NCBI GenBank assembly: GCA_963632245.1
Contig: CAVGTF010000069.1
Location: forward strand, 1 to 11,905
Source of the DNA: UBA1724 sp963632245
Lineage (GTDB): Bacteria > Verrucomicrobiota > Lentisphaeria > Oligosphaerales > Oligosphaeraceae
Direction of reading: 5' to 3'
DNA: 11,905 nucleotides
Both the position numbers and the translations under genes were made by a program. The notes beneath the pieces are model-generated. The model worked only from the letters and a program-made list of their open reading frames with translations. It ran no database searches and was not told the DNA's origin. Numbering within the stretch: the first letter of the stretch is position 1; each line of letters begins with the position of its first letter. This document shows, in pieces, positions 11,521 to 11,905 of the stretch.

Positions 11521-11905
11521 TACCGCCGGTTTCAGGCGGAAAATCCTAAGCAGGGGTGCGGGAGCGGCGGTACCATACCGCCGGTTTCAGGCGGAAAAGC
11601 CTAAGCAGGGGTGCGGGGGCGGCGGTACCATACCGCCGGTTTCAGGCGGAAAAGCCTAAGCAGGGGTGCGGGGGCGGCGGTACCATACCGCCGGTTTCAG
11701 GCGGAAAAGCCTAAGCAGGGGTGCGGGGGCGGCGGTACCATACCGCCGGTTTCAGGCGGAAAAGCCTAAGCAGGGGTGCGGGGGCGGCGGTACCATACCG
11801 CCGGTTTCAGGCGGAAAAGCCTAAGCAGGGGTGCGGGGGCGGCGGTACCATACCGCCGGTTTCAGGCGGAAAAGCCTAAGCAGGGGTGCGGGGGCGGCGG
11901 TACCA
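11521..11905 (+). repeat. 55-bp tandem repeat array, seven units to the window edge
   Basis: Seven head-to-tail units of 55 bp (385 bp in all). Units 2-7 are identical by inspection; unit 1 has two substitutions (AAAT for AAAG, GGGAGC for GGGGGC). Each unit contains CCGCC-GGTTTCA-GGCGG. Across each junction GGCGGTA-CCA-TACCGCC forms a perfect 7-bp stem. There are no spacers, so this is not a CRISPR. Because 55 is not a multiple of three, no reading frame repeats through it. It reaches the window end at a unit boundary, so the full copy number is unknown. Confidence 0.97.

Noticed and set aside
11282..11659. 125-codon open frame running into the tandem array
   Set aside because: It arises from repeat DNA whose 55-bp period shifts the frame each unit; no start signal and no family.
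11521..11905. CRISPR array
   Set aside because: The 55-bp units abut with no variable spacers, and there are no cas genes.

Overview
This is a GC-rich bacterial segment from a Gram-negative organism with a lipid A-containing outer membrane (lpxD, skp/ompH, a Do-type periplasmic protease). The best taxonomic clue is a prepilin-like protein with an FTLIELLVVIAIIAIL helix and a C-terminal H-X9-DG motif, a type found in very large paralogous families in Lentisphaerota and Planctomycetota. Together with the DUF2851 and TRL-like genes, this points to the PVC superphylum, most likely Lentisphaerota. That placement is inference. Most genes are ordinary housekeeping genes.

Layout. 1-3488 is all on the minus strand. 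Reading leftward it holds a Do/HtrA protease, diacylglycerol kinase (dgkA), a YkgJ-type cysteine-cluster protein and a terminator-like hairpin. An 18-N assembly gap (1184-1201) follows, then skp/ompH and the 5' part of lpxD, which runs off the window. 3848-5197 (plus) is a DUF2851 protein. 5495-8204 (minus) is a ClC-type anion transporter with two CBS domains, followed by argB. 8376-9844 (plus) is ddl followed closely by a small TRL-like lipoprotein. 10469-11260 (minus) is the H-X9-DG prepilin-like gene, with a candidate promoter, a clear Shine-Dalgarno and a strong intrinsic terminator.

The genes fall into envelope themes: outer-membrane protein quality control (Do protease, Skp), lipid A synthesis (LpxD), lipid recycling (DgkA), peptidoglycan precursor supply (Ddl) and a pilin-like surface protein. 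ArgB, the ClC transporter, the YkgJ protein and DUF2851 are metabolic or unassigned.

The unusual part lies between the genes. About 1.9 kb of intergenic DNA (3643-3847, 5168-5496, 9860-10420, 11404-11905) is built from interchangeable modules. Short-period, often stop-codon-rich leaders (TAG/TAA type, GTAGGGA type, AATGAGG type, ATCCTGTCTT type) are followed by GC-rich hairpin elements. In these the flanks are conserved but the stem changes from copy to copy while still pairing. A further 55-bp module occurs once at 10117-10171 and as seven tandem units (11521-11905) reaching the window edge. A 46-nt module occurs twice in inverted orientation around a 5.1-kb block carrying argB, the ClC gene, ddl and the TRL gene. 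I regard this modular REP-like repeat system as the feature most likely to be undescribed. I saw no CRISPR, transposase, tRNA or rRNA.
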